This document shows, in pieces, positions 45,700 to 54,800 of a stretch of 64,000 nucleotides of DNA. Source of the DNA: Candidatus Adamsella avium (GTDB lineage Bacteria > Cyanobacteriota > Vampirovibrionia > Gastranaerophilales > CAJFVJ01). Made by a program: the position numbers and the translations under genes. The stretch covers positions 863,998-927,997 of the forward strand of contig CAJFVJ010000003.1 in the NCBI GenBank assembly GCA_904420445.1, written 5' to 3'. The notes below the pieces were generated by a model, which made no database searches, had not been told where the DNA came from, and saw only the letters and a program-made list of their open reading frames with translations. Every line of letters begins with the position of its first letter. The first letter of the stretch is position 1.

Positions 45700-45731
45700 A
45701 AAAAACCGAATATTATAAAAATAATATTCGG
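45698..45731 (-). terminator. Intrinsic terminator facing the minus strand
   Basis: CCGAATATTAT and ATAATATTCGG form an 11-base stem with a four-base loop; the run of eight Ts follows only in the minus-strand direction. No minus-strand gene precedes it, so it may end a small RNA. The same hairpin may also protect the 3' end of the plus-strand gene that stops at 45699. Confidence 0.65.
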
Positions 45732-45852
45732 ATAGCTGGATCGTGTCTGGGTAAGAGTCAAATTTTTTATTTAACGAATCGGTTTCGTTATCAACAATTA
45801 TATAAAAACAGAAAATCTCTAAAATAAAAATTACCCGATTGTCTGATATTGT

Positions 45853-45861
45853 TGGTATAAT
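45853..45861 (+). promoter_or_regulatory. Extended -10 promoter before the TPR/HDOD/GGDEF operon
   Basis: TGGTATAAT forms an extended -10 box 33 bases before the first gene; the -35 is not obvious. Confidence 0.5.
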
Positions 45862-45893
45862 ATAAAATAAGAACACAAAAATAAGCCATAGAT

Positions 45894-46973
45894 ATGCAAT
45901 TCATAAAGTTTATAAGCAATTTATTCAAAAATATAATCTTCAAAATAGTAATGTCAGTCTTTGCCATAATCTTTCTCTTCTGCGTTTTTTTCTTCAAAGA
46001 CTGGTTTATTCTGCAATATCACCATATTATAGCCTATTACCTCGTCTATAAAGGCGATAAAGCTTATGCACAAGAACAACTAACAAGCGCTATCAACTAC
46101 TACAACAGAGCGCTCAAACTCTATCCAGAGCACACAAAAGCAAGATACAACCTTGCCAATATTCACGTAGCTTTCGAAGACTTCGAAAACGCAGCTGACT
46201 TATACAGACAAACAATCAAATATGACCCGAACTTCACAAAGGCAAGAATTCACCTCGGAATAATCCTCACTGAAGAACTCTATAACCCGGATGAAGCTAT
46301 CGAAAACTATAAAGCTACCGTAAAATCAAAACCTTTCATACTTAATATACCCAAAATTTATACAAACGGAGATGATGTTAAAAATGACAAAGCCGTGGCA
46401 TACTATAATATGGGGCTGGCTTATAAAACAAAATCATTGATATATGGCGATGACACGGAAAAATCAAGACAAAACCTTGAATATGCCGCTGACAGCTACA
46501 AACAGGCTCTTAAAATAAGAAAAGATGACTATGATACACTCTACAACCTCGCTCTGACTTACCAGCTGCTCGGACGGAAAGAAGATGCAACCGTTTATTA
46601 CTGCAAAGCAATCAACCTGAAACCTCTGAACTTCGAAGCCCACTACAACTTCGCCATCCTCCTGAAGAGCATGAAACAATACTTCTACTCAAAACAGGAA
46701 CTCGAAAAAGCAGGACTCGTCTTAGACTCAAAAGGTGATACATATATATCAAGATATATCTATGACATTTTCAGAGAAGTGAACTACAAACTCATGATTC
46801 AACAAAAAAGAAATCCTCTTGTAGATAAAATGCTGAAAGAAGAAATTCCTCTCGAAGGAGAACTGACTTATGTCGGAGGAAAAGTCGTCGTATCCGACAA
46901 ACTTGATGAAACAATCATCAACAACCTCAAAACCTGCAATATATGCAAAGACTATAAAGAGAAAAAGGAGTAA
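45894..46973 (+). CDS. Membrane-anchored TPR protein
   Basis: 359 residues. One N-terminal membrane helix (IVMSVFAIIFLFCVFFF) is followed by at least four tetratricopeptide repeats (SAINYYNRALKLYPEHTKARYNLA, ENAADLYRQTIKYDPNFTKA, later YNLALTYQLLGRKEDATVYYCKAINL) that make a protein-binding scaffold. The C-terminus ends with a CxxC pair (CNICKDYKEKKE). The direction of the helix suggests the repeats lie outside the cytoplasm or at the membrane face; this is not certain. It is the first gene of an operon with an HDOD protein and a diguanylate cyclase, so it may scaffold a signalling complex. Confidence 0.85.
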   Translation: MQFIKFISNLFKNIIFKIVMSVFAIIFLFCVFFFKDWFILQYHHIIAYYLVYKGDKAYAQEQLTSAINYYNRALKLYPEHTKARYNLANIHVAFEDFENAADLYRQTIKYDPNFTKARIHLGIILTEELYNPDEAIENYKATVKSKPFILNIPKIYTNGDDVKNDKAVAYYNMGLAYKTKSLIYGDDTEKSRQNLEYAADSYKQALKIRKDDYDTLYNLALTYQLLGRKEDATVYYCKAINLKPLNFEAHYNFAILLKSMKQYFYSKQELEKAGLVLDSKGDTYISRYIYDIFREVNYKLMIQQKRNPLVDKMLKEEIPLEGELTYVGGKVVVSDKLDETIINNLKTCNICKDYKEKKE

Positions 46974-46976
46974 AAT

Positions 46977-48200
46977 TTGAACGCTGTAGGTTACATATGT
47001 TCTTTTGAAGAAAATTCATATGCAAGAGAAACGGAACTCGAAATCCAACGCGTTCACATAATCGAATATTGCTCAAAAAATAATATTAAACTCGAAAAAA
47101 TTTTTGAAGAACCAAAAGACGCCCGCCATGACTTCAAACCTGAACTCCTAAACCTGCTGAAATATATATCAAAAAAACAAACTGATGAGGTTATCGTCTT
47201 CAAGGACGAAAAACTCGCAGACAACAGAATTGTCAAAGAATGGATAAAAAATGAACTGAAAAAAGCTAACTCAAAACTGACACCGATTATTAACGACAGC
47301 GACAATGTTATAGACCTCCTCGTCGAAGAACACCAGAACTCAAAAGCAAGCAAAGCAAACTACATAAAAAACAAAATAGAAGTAATCCCCTCACTTCCAG
47401 AAGTTGTTAATAAAGTTATGGAACTCGTGCAGGACCCGAAATCTTCAGCAAACCAGATGGCACAAATAATCTCCTATGACCCGGGACTTGCTTCCCGTGT
47501 TCTCAAGATGGTTAACTCGGCTTACTACGGATTTGAAAAACAAATAAGCTCCATACAACATGCCCTTGCAATACTCGGATACAGCACCATAAGAGGACTC
47601 CTCCTCTCTGCAAGTATCTATCGCATCTTTACCCCCAAAAACAGCGACGAAAAAGTCTTCGACTATAACAAATTTTGGAGGCACAGCCTGATTACGGCAA
47701 TATCAGGACAGGTAATCAGCAAAAAACTCTTTAACCTCAAAGACGAAGAAATCTTCAGCATGGGGCTTTTGCATGATTTGGGGAAAATAATTCTCGAACA
47801 ATATGACCACGATAACTACATGAAAGCTTACAACGCAACACAAAATCAGTTTGACCCGAAAGAAGTTCTCGAGAATGAAGAAAAATTCTGCGCAATCACA
47901 CACCCTGAAGTAGCTTATGTCCTCGCTGAACACTGGAATCTCCCTTCATCTATTTCTCAAGTTCTCCTAAAACACCACTACCCTCTTATAGACTCGCCTC
48001 CTGATACTCACTCTTTAATAATAAACCTTGCTAACAGCTTCTCAAACATCATCACGGAAGAAAAAGATTTTGATATACATTTATTTGATGTCGAAACTTT
48101 GCTATACTTAAAGTTGGATGATGAAGACCTCTTGGAACTGCTCGAAGAAATTCATCTTGAAATTGGCAAAATAGGCAATTTGGACTCATTCTTCAAATGA
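46977..48200 (+). CDS. HDOD signalling protein with degenerate serine-recombinase-like N-terminus
   Basis: 407 residues. Residues 1-115 look like a resolvase catalytic domain (AVGYICSFEENS, then LEIQRVHIIEYC and DEVIVFKDEKLADN). The catalytic Ser and Arg positions are lost: Y-x-R-x-S has become YICSF, and the LDRL.R motif has become DEKLAD. Residues 125-330 are an HDOD domain (IPSLPEVVNKVMELVQDP, GLLHDLGKIILEQY), common in bacterial signalling. Translation starts at TTG 46977, six bases after AAGGAG at 46965-46970, which is decisive because no ATG fits. It sits three bases after the TPR gene and overlaps the GGDEF gene by four bases. Confidence 0.82.
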   Translation: MNAVGYICSFEENSYARETELEIQRVHIIEYCSKNNIKLEKIFEEPKDARHDFKPELLNLLKYISKKQTDEVIVFKDEKLADNRIVKEWIKNELKKANSKLTPIINDSDNVIDLLVEEHQNSKASKANYIKNKIEVIPSLPEVVNKVMELVQDPKSSANQMAQIISYDPGLASRVLKMVNSAYYGFEKQISSIQHALAILGYSTIRGLLLSASIYRIFTPKNSDEKVFDYNKFWRHSLITAISGQVISKKLFNLKDEEIFSMGLLHDLGKIILEQYDHDNYMKAYNATQNQFDPKEVLENEEKFCAITHPEVAYVLAEHWNLPSSISQVLLKHHYPLIDSPPDTHSLIINLANSFSNIITEEKDFDIHLFDVETLLYLKLDDEDLLELLEEIHLEIGKIGNLDSFFK

Positions 48201-49582
48201 TAAACCTGCTAAAACAACTCGAAGAAATTCTCTCAGAAAACAACTCAACAGACCTGCTGCTCCAAAAATCAGATAAAATTTTAGAGGGAATTCTCTCCTC
48301 TCCTCATCTCGAGCTATTTTTCTTCGACGAAATCAACAACAACCTCAAAACGTTCAAAGGTTTTGAATCAAGCCTGCTCATAAAAAACAGCCCTGATTAT
48401 AAAGTTTTTCTTAAAATTAAGAGGAATCACTTTGTTTTAAATAATGAGATGTATGAATTTTCGGAAAAAGAAACAAACCTCAAACAGGAACCTCAAAAAA
48501 ACATTCTCTATATCCCGCTTACCGAAAACGGACTCGTCTTCGGTCTGATGAAAATTACAACAAATTCTGAGATAACAACAAAAATTCTAAATACACTTAT
48601 TATTGCTTCCTCTATGTTTTCAGCAAGGATTATAAGCTGTTCTCTGAACGAAAAAATGGAGATGAACATCAATTTCTATCAATCAATGAAAAATATAGCA
48701 AAAGTAATCGAAAATCAGTATGAACCTGACTATATTATGCCGATTATCGGAGAAATTCTTGACAAGTTCGTCCCTGAACACCTGATTTATATCTTCAAAA
48801 AAGAAGAACATGACCTGCATCTTATATGGCCGAGAGCTTACACAAATACAAGACTTGAAAAACTCAAATCATATATGGAAAACTGCCAGAAGGTTACCCT
48901 TATCAACGAAGATATGACAGGCATATTCCCGCTCATTATCGATAAACATATTATCGGATATATAATCGCAGACAGCAACTACTTCAAAATATCAAACACT
49001 CTTAAAAATTACCTCGAACAACTTTCTTATCAGACATCAGTTACTATGGATAAAGCCGACGTCTACTCGGAAATTCTAAAAAATGCGACCATTGACTCCC
49101 TCACGGGACTCTACAACAGAGGCCAGCTCGATAAACGTATTAAACAGGAAATCGCTACATCAAAAAGAACAAACTCCACTCTCTGCTGTCTGATGACAGA
49201 TATAGACTTCTTCAAAAAAATAAACGACACCCACGGACATGCCGTAGGGGACTTTGCACTCAAAGAAATCGCCGGTATCGTAACAAAACAAATCCGTGAA
49301 AACGACATCGCTGCAAGATATGGAGGAGAAGAATTCGTTATCCTCTTACCTTTCACAAACCTCGAAGAAGCAAAAAAAGTCGGCGAAAGAATCAGAAAAA
49401 AAATCGAAAATAAAAAATTCAAAACAGGCTCCCTAGAACTTCACATCACTGTAAGTATGGGACTGAGCATCTTTGACCCTGATAAAGATAACCTCAACTT
49501 CCAGGAAGAAGCTGATAAAGCTCTCTATGAAGCAAAAAATAACGGAAGAAATCAACTTGTTATTTTTGAGAATAAATCTTAA
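48197..49582 (+). CDS. Diguanylate cyclase (GGDEF) with N-terminal sensor region
   Basis: 461 residues. The N-terminal ~290 residues look like one or two GAF-like folds with no membrane helix. A linker helix leads to a GGDEF domain starting DSLTGLYNRGQLDKR near residue 298. The active site is intact (ARYGGEEFVILL near 374), and an RxxD inhibitory site (REND) lies five residues before it, so product inhibition is expected. It makes cyclic di-GMP from two GTP. Its start overlaps the HDOD gene as ATGA. With TPR and HDOD partners it forms a signalling operon; the ligand of the sensor part is unknown. Confidence 0.92.
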   Translation: MINLLKQLEEILSENNSTDLLLQKSDKILEGILSSPHLELFFFDEINNNLKTFKGFESSLLIKNSPDYKVFLKIKRNHFVLNNEMYEFSEKETNLKQEPQKNILYIPLTENGLVFGLMKITTNSEITTKILNTLIIASSMFSARIISCSLNEKMEMNINFYQSMKNIAKVIENQYEPDYIMPIIGEILDKFVPEHLIYIFKKEEHDLHLIWPRAYTNTRLEKLKSYMENCQKVTLINEDMTGIFPLIIDKHIIGYIIADSNYFKISNTLKNYLEQLSYQTSVTMDKADVYSEILKNATIDSLTGLYNRGQLDKRIKQEIATSKRTNSTLCCLMTDIDFFKKINDTHGHAVGDFALKEIAGIVTKQIRENDIAARYGGEEFVILLPFTNLEEAKKVGERIRKKIENKKFKTGSLELHITVSMGLSIFDPDKDNLNFQEEADKALYEAKNNGRNQLVIFENKS

Positions 49583-49606
49583 ACTTACCTAGCTTTTAAG
49601 TTTTTT
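49581..49606 (+). terminator. Terminator after the signalling operon
   Basis: AAACTTA pairs with TAAGTTT, followed by more Ts, overlapping the GGDEF stop codon. It separates the operon from gatC. Confidence 0.65.
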
Positions 49607-49653
49607 GCATGGTACAAATAAATAAAGAATATCATTGTTGCGGAGATAAGAAA

Positions 49654-49941
49654 TTGATTACCATAAAAGATGTAGAACATGTTGCGCAGCTTGCAAGACT
49701 TGAACTGACAGAAGAAGAAAAAGTTAAATTCTCTTCCCAGCTCTCAAGCGTAATAGAATATATGAACCAGCTCAACGAAGTTGATACAACAGGCGTTGAA
49801 CCAATGGCGCACCCTTATCCTCTCGGAAATGTCATGAGAGAAGATGTGGTGGAGCATGAAATTTCAAAACAGGATCTTCTTGCGAATGCTCCTGAAGAAG
49901 AAGACGGCTACTTCAAAGTACCGAAAATCAACGAAGAATAG
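49654..49941 (+). CDS. gatC: Asp/Glu-tRNA amidotransferase subunit C
   Basis: 95 residues from TTG 49654, which has GGAGA eight bases upstream; the in-frame ATG at 49609 is next to the terminator and has no ribosome site. ITIKDVEHVAQLARLELTEEE at the start and EPMAHPYPLGNVMREDVV in the middle are typical of GatC, ending FKVPKINEE. It stabilises the GatAB amidotransferase, which converts Glu-tRNA-Gln or Asp-tRNA-Asn to the amide form. gatA and gatB are elsewhere. It lies 40 bases before pyrG and may share its transcript. Confidence 0.9.
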   Translation: MITIKDVEHVAQLARLELTEEEKVKFSSQLSSVIEYMNQLNEVDTTGVEPMAHPYPLGNVMREDVVEHEISKQDLLANAPEEEDGYFKVPKINEE

Positions 49942-49981
49942 AATACTGAATTTAAAAAAATAATAAGAAGGGTTATGTGAA

Positions 49982-51616
49982 ATGGGAACAAAATATGTAT
50001 TTGTAACAGGCGGTGTTGTAAGCTCTCTTGGGAAAGGGATTGTAGCAGCCTCTTTAGGTAAATTATTGACAGCAAGAGGATATACGGTAACAATCCAAAA
50101 ATTTGACCCTTACATCAACGTTGACCCTGGAACAATGAGCCCTTTCCAGCATGGGGAAGTATTTGTTACCGACGACGGAACGGAAACAGACCTCGACCTC
50201 GGTCACTATGAAAGATTCACGGATACCGTTCTCGGCAAAAACAACAACGTAACCTCAGGCAGCGTCTACCTCAATGTCATCAACAAAGAAAGAAGAGGCG
50301 ACTACCTAGGCGCAACCGTCCAGACAATCCCCCATGTCACAAACGAAATCAAAAGCAGAATCAGAGCCGCCGCAAAATCAAACCCCGACTTCCTTATCTG
50401 CGAAATAGGCGGTACGGTCGGCGACATCGAAGGTCTTCCATTTGTTGAAGCTATCAGACAATTCAGATTTGAAGCAGGTGTTGAAAATACCGTATTTATC
50501 CACGTAACACTTCTTCCTTATTTGAACACAACCGGCGAGCTGAAAACAAAACCATCTCAGCACAGTGTTAACACACTTAGAAGCATAGGTATCCAGCCTG
50601 ATATCCTCGTATGCAGAACTCAAATACCTATTCCTGAAACAGAAAAAGCAAAACTCGCTCTGTTCACAAACGTAGCTCCAAAATCAGTAATAGAATGTAA
50701 AGACCTGAGTTCTATCTACGAAGTTCCTATCGCTCTTGAAGAACAAAACCTCGCATCACAAATTCTTGAACGCTTCGGGCTCGAAAACAGAACACCTGAT
50801 TTGACACACTGGAAAGAACTTCTTCATAAAATCAACAACCCGACACATACCCTTAAAATTGCTCTGGTCGGAAAATATACCCAGCTATCTGATGCCTATA
50901 TCTCGGTTGTTGAATCACTCAAACACGCAGGGGCAGCTATACAGGCAAAAATAGAACTCCACTGGCTGGCATCAGAAGAATGTACAAGCGAAGAAAAAGC
51001 AGCCGAAATGCTCAAAGACATCGACGGAATTGTTGTCCCCGGAGGCTTTGGAATGAGAGGCATCGAAGGTAAAGTCAACGTAATCAAATATGCAAGAGAA
51101 AACAACATCCCCTACCTCGGTCTGTGCCTCGGTATGCAGTGTGCGGTAATCGAATTTGCTAGACATGTTGCAGGTATCGAAAATGCTAACAGCACAGAAT
51201 TCAACGAAAACACGCCAAATCCGGTAATAGCACTGATGAGCGAGCAGGAAAATATCGACGGTTACGGCGGTACAATGAGGCTCGGTGCTTATGAATGCCA
51301 CCTGAAACCCGGTACAAAAGCTTACCAGGCATACAAAACTGATATAATCAGCGAACGCCACAGACACAGATATGAAGTTAACAACAAATACAGACAGCAG
51401 CTTGCTGATGCAGGGCTTGTCTTCTCAGGGTTATCTCCAGATGAAAAACTTGTTGAGATGATAGAAATTCCTCAAAACGACTGGTTTGTTGCCTGCCAGT
51501 TCCACCCTGAATTCAAATCACGTCCGGAAAGACCTCATCCGCTGTTCGTCGGTCTTATAAACGCAGTATCAAAACAGGTTAAAGAAAAAAACAAACAGAC
51601 AGTTTCAGTAGGATAG
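49982..51616 (+). CDS. pyrG: CTP synthase
   Basis: 544 residues. The N-terminal synthetase starts with [16 protein letters not shown] and contains the Mg-binding [12 protein letters not shown] near 140; the C-terminal glutaminase has nucleophile Cys in [10 protein letters not shown] near residue 383 and the pair in [11 protein letters not shown] near 516. It aminates UTP to CTP with glutamine and ATP, downstream of the UMP operon. A GAAGGG lies upstream of the start. No GGG-type leader of the Bacillus pyrG kind is visible. Confidence 0.97.
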   Translation: MGTKYVFVTGGVVSSLGKGIVAASLGKLLTARGYTVTIQKFDPYINVDPGTMSPFQHGEVFVTDDGTETDLDLGHYERFTDTVLGKNNNVTSGSVYLNVINKERRGDYLGATVQTIPHVTNEIKSRIRAAAKSNPDFLICEIGGTVGDIEGLPFVEAIRQFRFEAGVENTVFIHVTLLPYLNTTGELKTKPSQHSVNTLRSIGIQPDILVCRTQIPIPETEKAKLALFTNVAPKSVIECKDLSSIYEVPIALEEQNLASQILERFGLENRTPDLTHWKELLHKINNPTHTLKIALVGKYTQLSDAYISVVESLKHAGAAIQAKIELHWLASEECTSEEKAAEMLKDIDGIVVPGGFGMRGIEGKVNVIKYARENNIPYLGLCLGMQCAVIEFARHVAGIENANSTEFNENTPNPVIALMSEQENIDGYGGTMRLGAYECHLKPGTKAYQAYKTDIISERHRHRYEVNNKYRQQLADAGLVFSGLSPDEKLVEMIEIPQNDWFVACQFHPEFKSRPERPHPLFVGLINAVSKQVKEKNKQTVSVG

Positions 51617-51619
51617 TTG

Positions 51620-52015
51620 ATGAACAAAAAACTATTTGATATGGCATTTGCTGCCGCCTCAAACGCTTATGTGCCTTATTCTCATTTTCGTGTGGGAGCA
51701 GCTGTGCTCTTTGAGAGCAGCAAAATTTATACAGGCTGTAATGTCGAAAACTCAAGCTTCGGCTTAACTCTGTGTGCAGAGAGAAACGCAATCTCAACAG
51801 CCATCGCCTCAGGCGAGAAAGGGAACATTAAAGCTATCGCCATTGCAAGCCCGAACAGCAAAATGTGTTTTCCATGCGGCGCATGTCTTCAATGGATGAG
51901 CGAATTTTGCTCAAAAGATTTGGATGTTATCCTTGAAGGCGAAAATCAACAACCTGTAACACTCAAGCTCTCCGAGCTTCTTCCATATCAATTCAGGAAA
52001 GACCGCCTAATTTAA
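51620..52015 (+). CDS. cdd: Cytidine deaminase
   Basis: 131 residues, the small homotetrameric form. Zinc ligands are in LCAERNAIS near residue 52 (Cys plus catalytic Glu) and FPCGACLQ near 87 (two Cys), and an N-terminal YVPYSHFRVGAAV contacts the substrate. It converts cytidine and deoxycytidine to uridines, so it salvages pyrimidines next to pyrG. The start is ATG 51620, three bases after the pyrG stop with TAGGA upstream; a TTG at 51617 is adjacent. Its end overlaps convergent mutS2 by nine bases. Confidence 0.95.
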   Translation: MNKKLFDMAFAAASNAYVPYSHFRVGAAVLFESSKIYTGCNVENSSFGLTLCAERNAISTAIASGEKGNIKAIAIASPNSKMCFPCGACLQWMSEFCSKDLDVILEGENQQPVTLKLSELLPYQFRKDRLI

Positions 52016-54364
52016 ATCAAGAATGCTGACTCCGTCACCGCCTTCACCATCTTCTCCGGGGCGGAATTTTGCAACATACAAAGACTGTGAGAAATAATCT
52101 CTCAGCGCTTTTTTTAATGCCCCCGTGCCATGCCCGTGGATGACAGAAACCTGATACAACCCTGCATAAGACGCATCATCAAGATATTTATCCAGTGCAT
52201 CAAGAGCATCTTCAACACGATAGCCTCTCAAGTCAAGCGTTCTCGGGACATCTTTTCTTGAGAAAGAAACTCCTTTTTTCTTTGACTCAAATACATCGGC
52301 TTTCTTGTTTGTGAATGCTATCTTATCAGCCTTCACTGTGGTTTTGATTAAGCCCATCTGCACCTGTATATTGCCGTTCTTATCGGGAAGCTCGAGGACA
52401 ACAGCTGTCTGGTTCAAGCCTTTAATCAACACAGTATCTCCCTTTTTCAGAGCAGAGAGGTCAACCTTTTGATAAGTCGGACTAAACTCCTCCTGCGCCT
52501 CTGCAAATTCTTCTCTTAGGGCAGATTCGGTATCATTAATTCTGTTTGAAGCCCTTCTGATAAGTTTCTCGCTCTTTGTCTTATATATTTCTTTCAGCGT
52601 ATCCTTTATCTCCTGTCTTGCAGCCTCAAGCTCCGTGCTGAATTTTTTCTTGTATGCACTCAGAGTCTTCTTCTTGCTTTCTGATAACTCAGCGAGTTTC
52701 TTCTCATAAGAAACTTTCAGTTCTTCAGCCTCTTTCCTCAAAATCTCCGCTTCTTTGTTCTTCTCATTCAGCTCGTTCTGAATTTTTTGCAGCCCTTCAA
52801 GCACTGATGCCGTTGAGTCTTTTATGTTGAAGTGGATATCTTTGGCATAATTTATAATCTCATACCCGAGTCCCAAATTCTTCGCAATATCAAGCGCATT
52901 GCTTTTCCCAGGCATGCCCGTAATCAGACGGTATGTCGGTGAAAGAGTTTTTGAATCAAACTCAACGCAGGCGTTCTCAAATCCTTCTTTGGTAAACGCA
53001 AGCGTCTTCAACTCACCGTAGTGGGTACTGATTATGGTACGGCATCTTTTGCGCGAGAGAAATTCCAATATAGCCTGCGCAAGAGCAGACCCTTCAGCGG
53101 GGTCAGTGCCTGCACCGAGTTCATCAAGTATGACAAGACTTGACTCATCGGCATTTTCAACAATTTCTTTTATGTTTTTGATATGCCCTGAAAATGTTGA
53201 CAAACTCTGTATAACGCTCTGTTCATCACCTATATCTGCAAACACTTTTCTGAAAGGATAAACACTCGCTTCTATAGCAGGAATATGCATTCCTGCACGT
53301 GTCATCAAAACACTAAGCCCGATAGTCTTGAGGGTTACCGTCTTGCCTCCAGTATTTGACCCTGTGATAATCAGCGTGTTGAAATCCTGTCCTATAGAAA
53401 TATCATTTGGCACAACTTTGTCTATAACACTCATCAAAATAGGATGTTTGACTGATTTAAGCTTAATAAAACTCTCATTGTTTACAACAGGCTCAACAGC
53501 TTTCAGTTTTATGCTGAAACGGGCACGAGCAAAAATAAAATCAAGACGTGCAAGAACATCAACCGTTGATAAAATATCATCCCTAAAAACAGCCACCTCC
53601 GATGTAAGCTGGCTTAGGACACGTGTTATTTCCGCATTGATGCTTATTTCTGTTTCTTTTATCAAATTATTCAAGGCAACAATTTCCTGCGGTTCTATGA
53701 ACACTGTTGACCCGCTTGAAGAAACGTCATGCACAATCCCTTTTACATGAGCTTTGTTTTCAACTTTGACAGGAAGCACATATCTCTCATCACGCATGGT
53801 AAAAGTCTGCTCCTGCAAATATTTCGAAATGGAAGAAGATATGATATCGTTGAGTTTGTTTTTCAAATTTGCATTCTGCGCTCTCAAACTCCTGTATAAA
53901 TCCCTCAACTCTGGAGTTGCATCCTCTCTCATCTGCATATTTTCATCAAATTTTGAGAGAATACTATCTTCAAGTTCTTTATTTTCAAATAAAACAACTG
54001 CAATCCTGTTTAACAATGGCGCATCAGAAGAGTTATGAGATAGAAAAGACTTCATAAGACGTGACGCCCTGATGGTTCTCGCTATCGAAACAAGCTCTTC
54101 ACCTCCGAGACAAATTGTCGCATTCAGCGAGTTGATTGCTTCTTCAATATCATATATCCCGTCCAAAGGAGGATACAAAAGCAAATCAAGCATTCTGCGG
54201 GCTTCTGAGGTCAGCGTCTGTTCTTCTTTTATCCTGTTTATATCACTATATAAAGGAGCCTCAAGGCATTTTTGTTTGCCTCTTTTTGATGAGGCAAAAC
54301 CCTTGAGATTATCAAGAAGAGTATTCCATTCCAATATATTTAAAGCTTTTTGATACACATCCAT
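52007..54364 (-). CDS. mutS2: MutS2 family ATPase with Smr endonuclease domain
   Basis: 785 residues. A helical clamp region (1-300) leads to an ABC-type ATPase: Walker A ITGSNTGGKTVT near 330, Walker B with LVILDELGAGTDP near 405 and STHYGEL near 444. A long coiled coil (about 515-620) is followed by a KOW-like part and the C-terminal Smr domain (DLRGYRVEDALDALD, VIHGHGTGALKK). MutS2 lacks the mismatch-recognition domain. It has been linked to limiting recombination and, more recently, to splitting collided ribosomes. It stands alone and its start has only a weak visible ribosome site. Confidence 0.95.
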   Translation of the reverse strand: MDVYQKALNILEWNTLLDNLKGFASSKRGKQKCLEAPLYSDINRIKEEQTLTSEARRMLDLLLYPPLDGIYDIEEAINSLNATICLGGEELVSIARTIRASRLMKSFLSHNSSDAPLLNRIAVVLFENKELEDSILSKFDENMQMREDATPELRDLYRSLRAQNANLKNKLNDIISSSISKYLQEQTFTMRDERYVLPVKVENKAHVKGIVHDVSSSGSTVFIEPQEIVALNNLIKETEISINAEITRVLSQLTSEVAVFRDDILSTVDVLARLDFIFARARFSIKLKAVEPVVNNESFIKLKSVKHPILMSVIDKVVPNDISIGQDFNTLIITGSNTGGKTVTLKTIGLSVLMTRAGMHIPAIEASVYPFRKVFADIGDEQSVIQSLSTFSGHIKNIKEIVENADESSLVILDELGAGTDPAEGSALAQAILEFLSRKRCRTIISTHYGELKTLAFTKEGFENACVEFDSKTLSPTYRLITGMPGKSNALDIAKNLGLGYEIINYAKDIHFNIKDSTASVLEGLQKIQNELNEKNKEAEILRKEAEELKVSYEKKLAELSESKKKTLSAYKKKFSTELEAARQEIKDTLKEIYKTKSEKLIRRASNRINDTESALREEFAEAQEEFSPTYQKVDLSALKKGDTVLIKGLNQTAVVLELPDKNGNIQVQMGLIKTTVKADKIAFTNKKADVFESKKKGVSFSRKDVPRTLDLRGYRVEDALDALDKYLDDASYAGLYQVSVIHGHGTGALKKALRDYFSQSLYVAKFRPGEDGEGGDGVSILDLN

Positions 54365-54510
54365 AATGGAAAATTATAACAAAAAAATAAACACATTCCC
54401 CTATATAGAGTTTTTAAACACTTTTTATTAAATTATTAAGAAATATTTCAATAATATATATTTATTGAATATTTTTTAGCACTTTTTTATGTTTGACTGT
54501 TTTTATATAT

Positions 54511-54636
54511 ACATAGAGAGGAAACAATAAAGAGAGAGCTAAAAACCACATACAGTCTATATTAGAGAGATAATAAATTAAATAGAGAGAGTCTGATAAA
54601 AGACTTCACACCGACCACAAAAGGTCGGTTTTTTTT
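54511..54636 (+). ncRNA. Candidate small RNA with repeated AGAGA motifs
   Basis: Between mutS2 (leftward) and a leftward phosphoesterase there is a plus-strand intrinsic terminator with no gene before it. Upstream of it are four purine blocks (54516-54521, 54531-54538, 54564-54570, 54584-54590) in A/T-rich linkers, then a hairpin AGTCT-GATAAA-AGACT (54590-54605). The only plus-strand ORF is 13 codons and starts before the first block. The 5' end is not defined, because no convincing promoter could be fixed. A structured trans-acting RNA is the best reading, but an unannotated leader or decay product cannot be ruled out. Confidence 0.4.
54610..54636 (+). terminator. Intrinsic terminator of the candidate small RNA
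   Basis: ACCGACC pairs perfectly with GGTCGGT across ACAAAA, followed by eight Ts. It faces the plus strand. Confidence 0.85.
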
Positions 54637-54663
54637 ATTTTGAGACATTGTTTGAGATTCTTG

Positions 54664-54790
54664 CCTCAGATGTAGGCGTTAGCCGTACATATGAGGACAC
54701 CCTGAGGGTGCGGTCACTGTGCTCAGGATGACGGAAAAAGTCACTCTGAGCGCAAGCGAAGAGTCTGCTTTTTCAGAATGTCAGAGAAAG
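54664..54790. repeat. Dispersed palindromic repeat, copy 3 (composite)
   Basis: Positions 54741-54766 are identical to 6647-6672. Around them are further related fragments (CCTGAGGGTGCG, GCTCAGGATGACGG, TTCAGAATGTCAG), so two overlapping copies may have merged. With the candidate RNA above, this accounts for most of the 54365-54800 gap; the rest (54365-54510) is AT-rich and presumably holds the mutS2 promoter. Confidence 0.65.
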
Positions 54791-54800
54791 TCAACTACAT

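Noticed and set aside
45676-45997. Two short minus-strand ORFs before the TPR gene
   Set aside because: They have no ribosome sites, are AT-driven and run across the promoter and the start of the TPR gene. A non-coding RNA is a better explanation of the minus-strand terminator.
46977-48200. Frameshifted or broken recombinase gene
   Set aside because: The recombinase-like part is in frame with a complete HDOD domain, and a strong ribosome site precedes the TTG, so it is an intact fusion.
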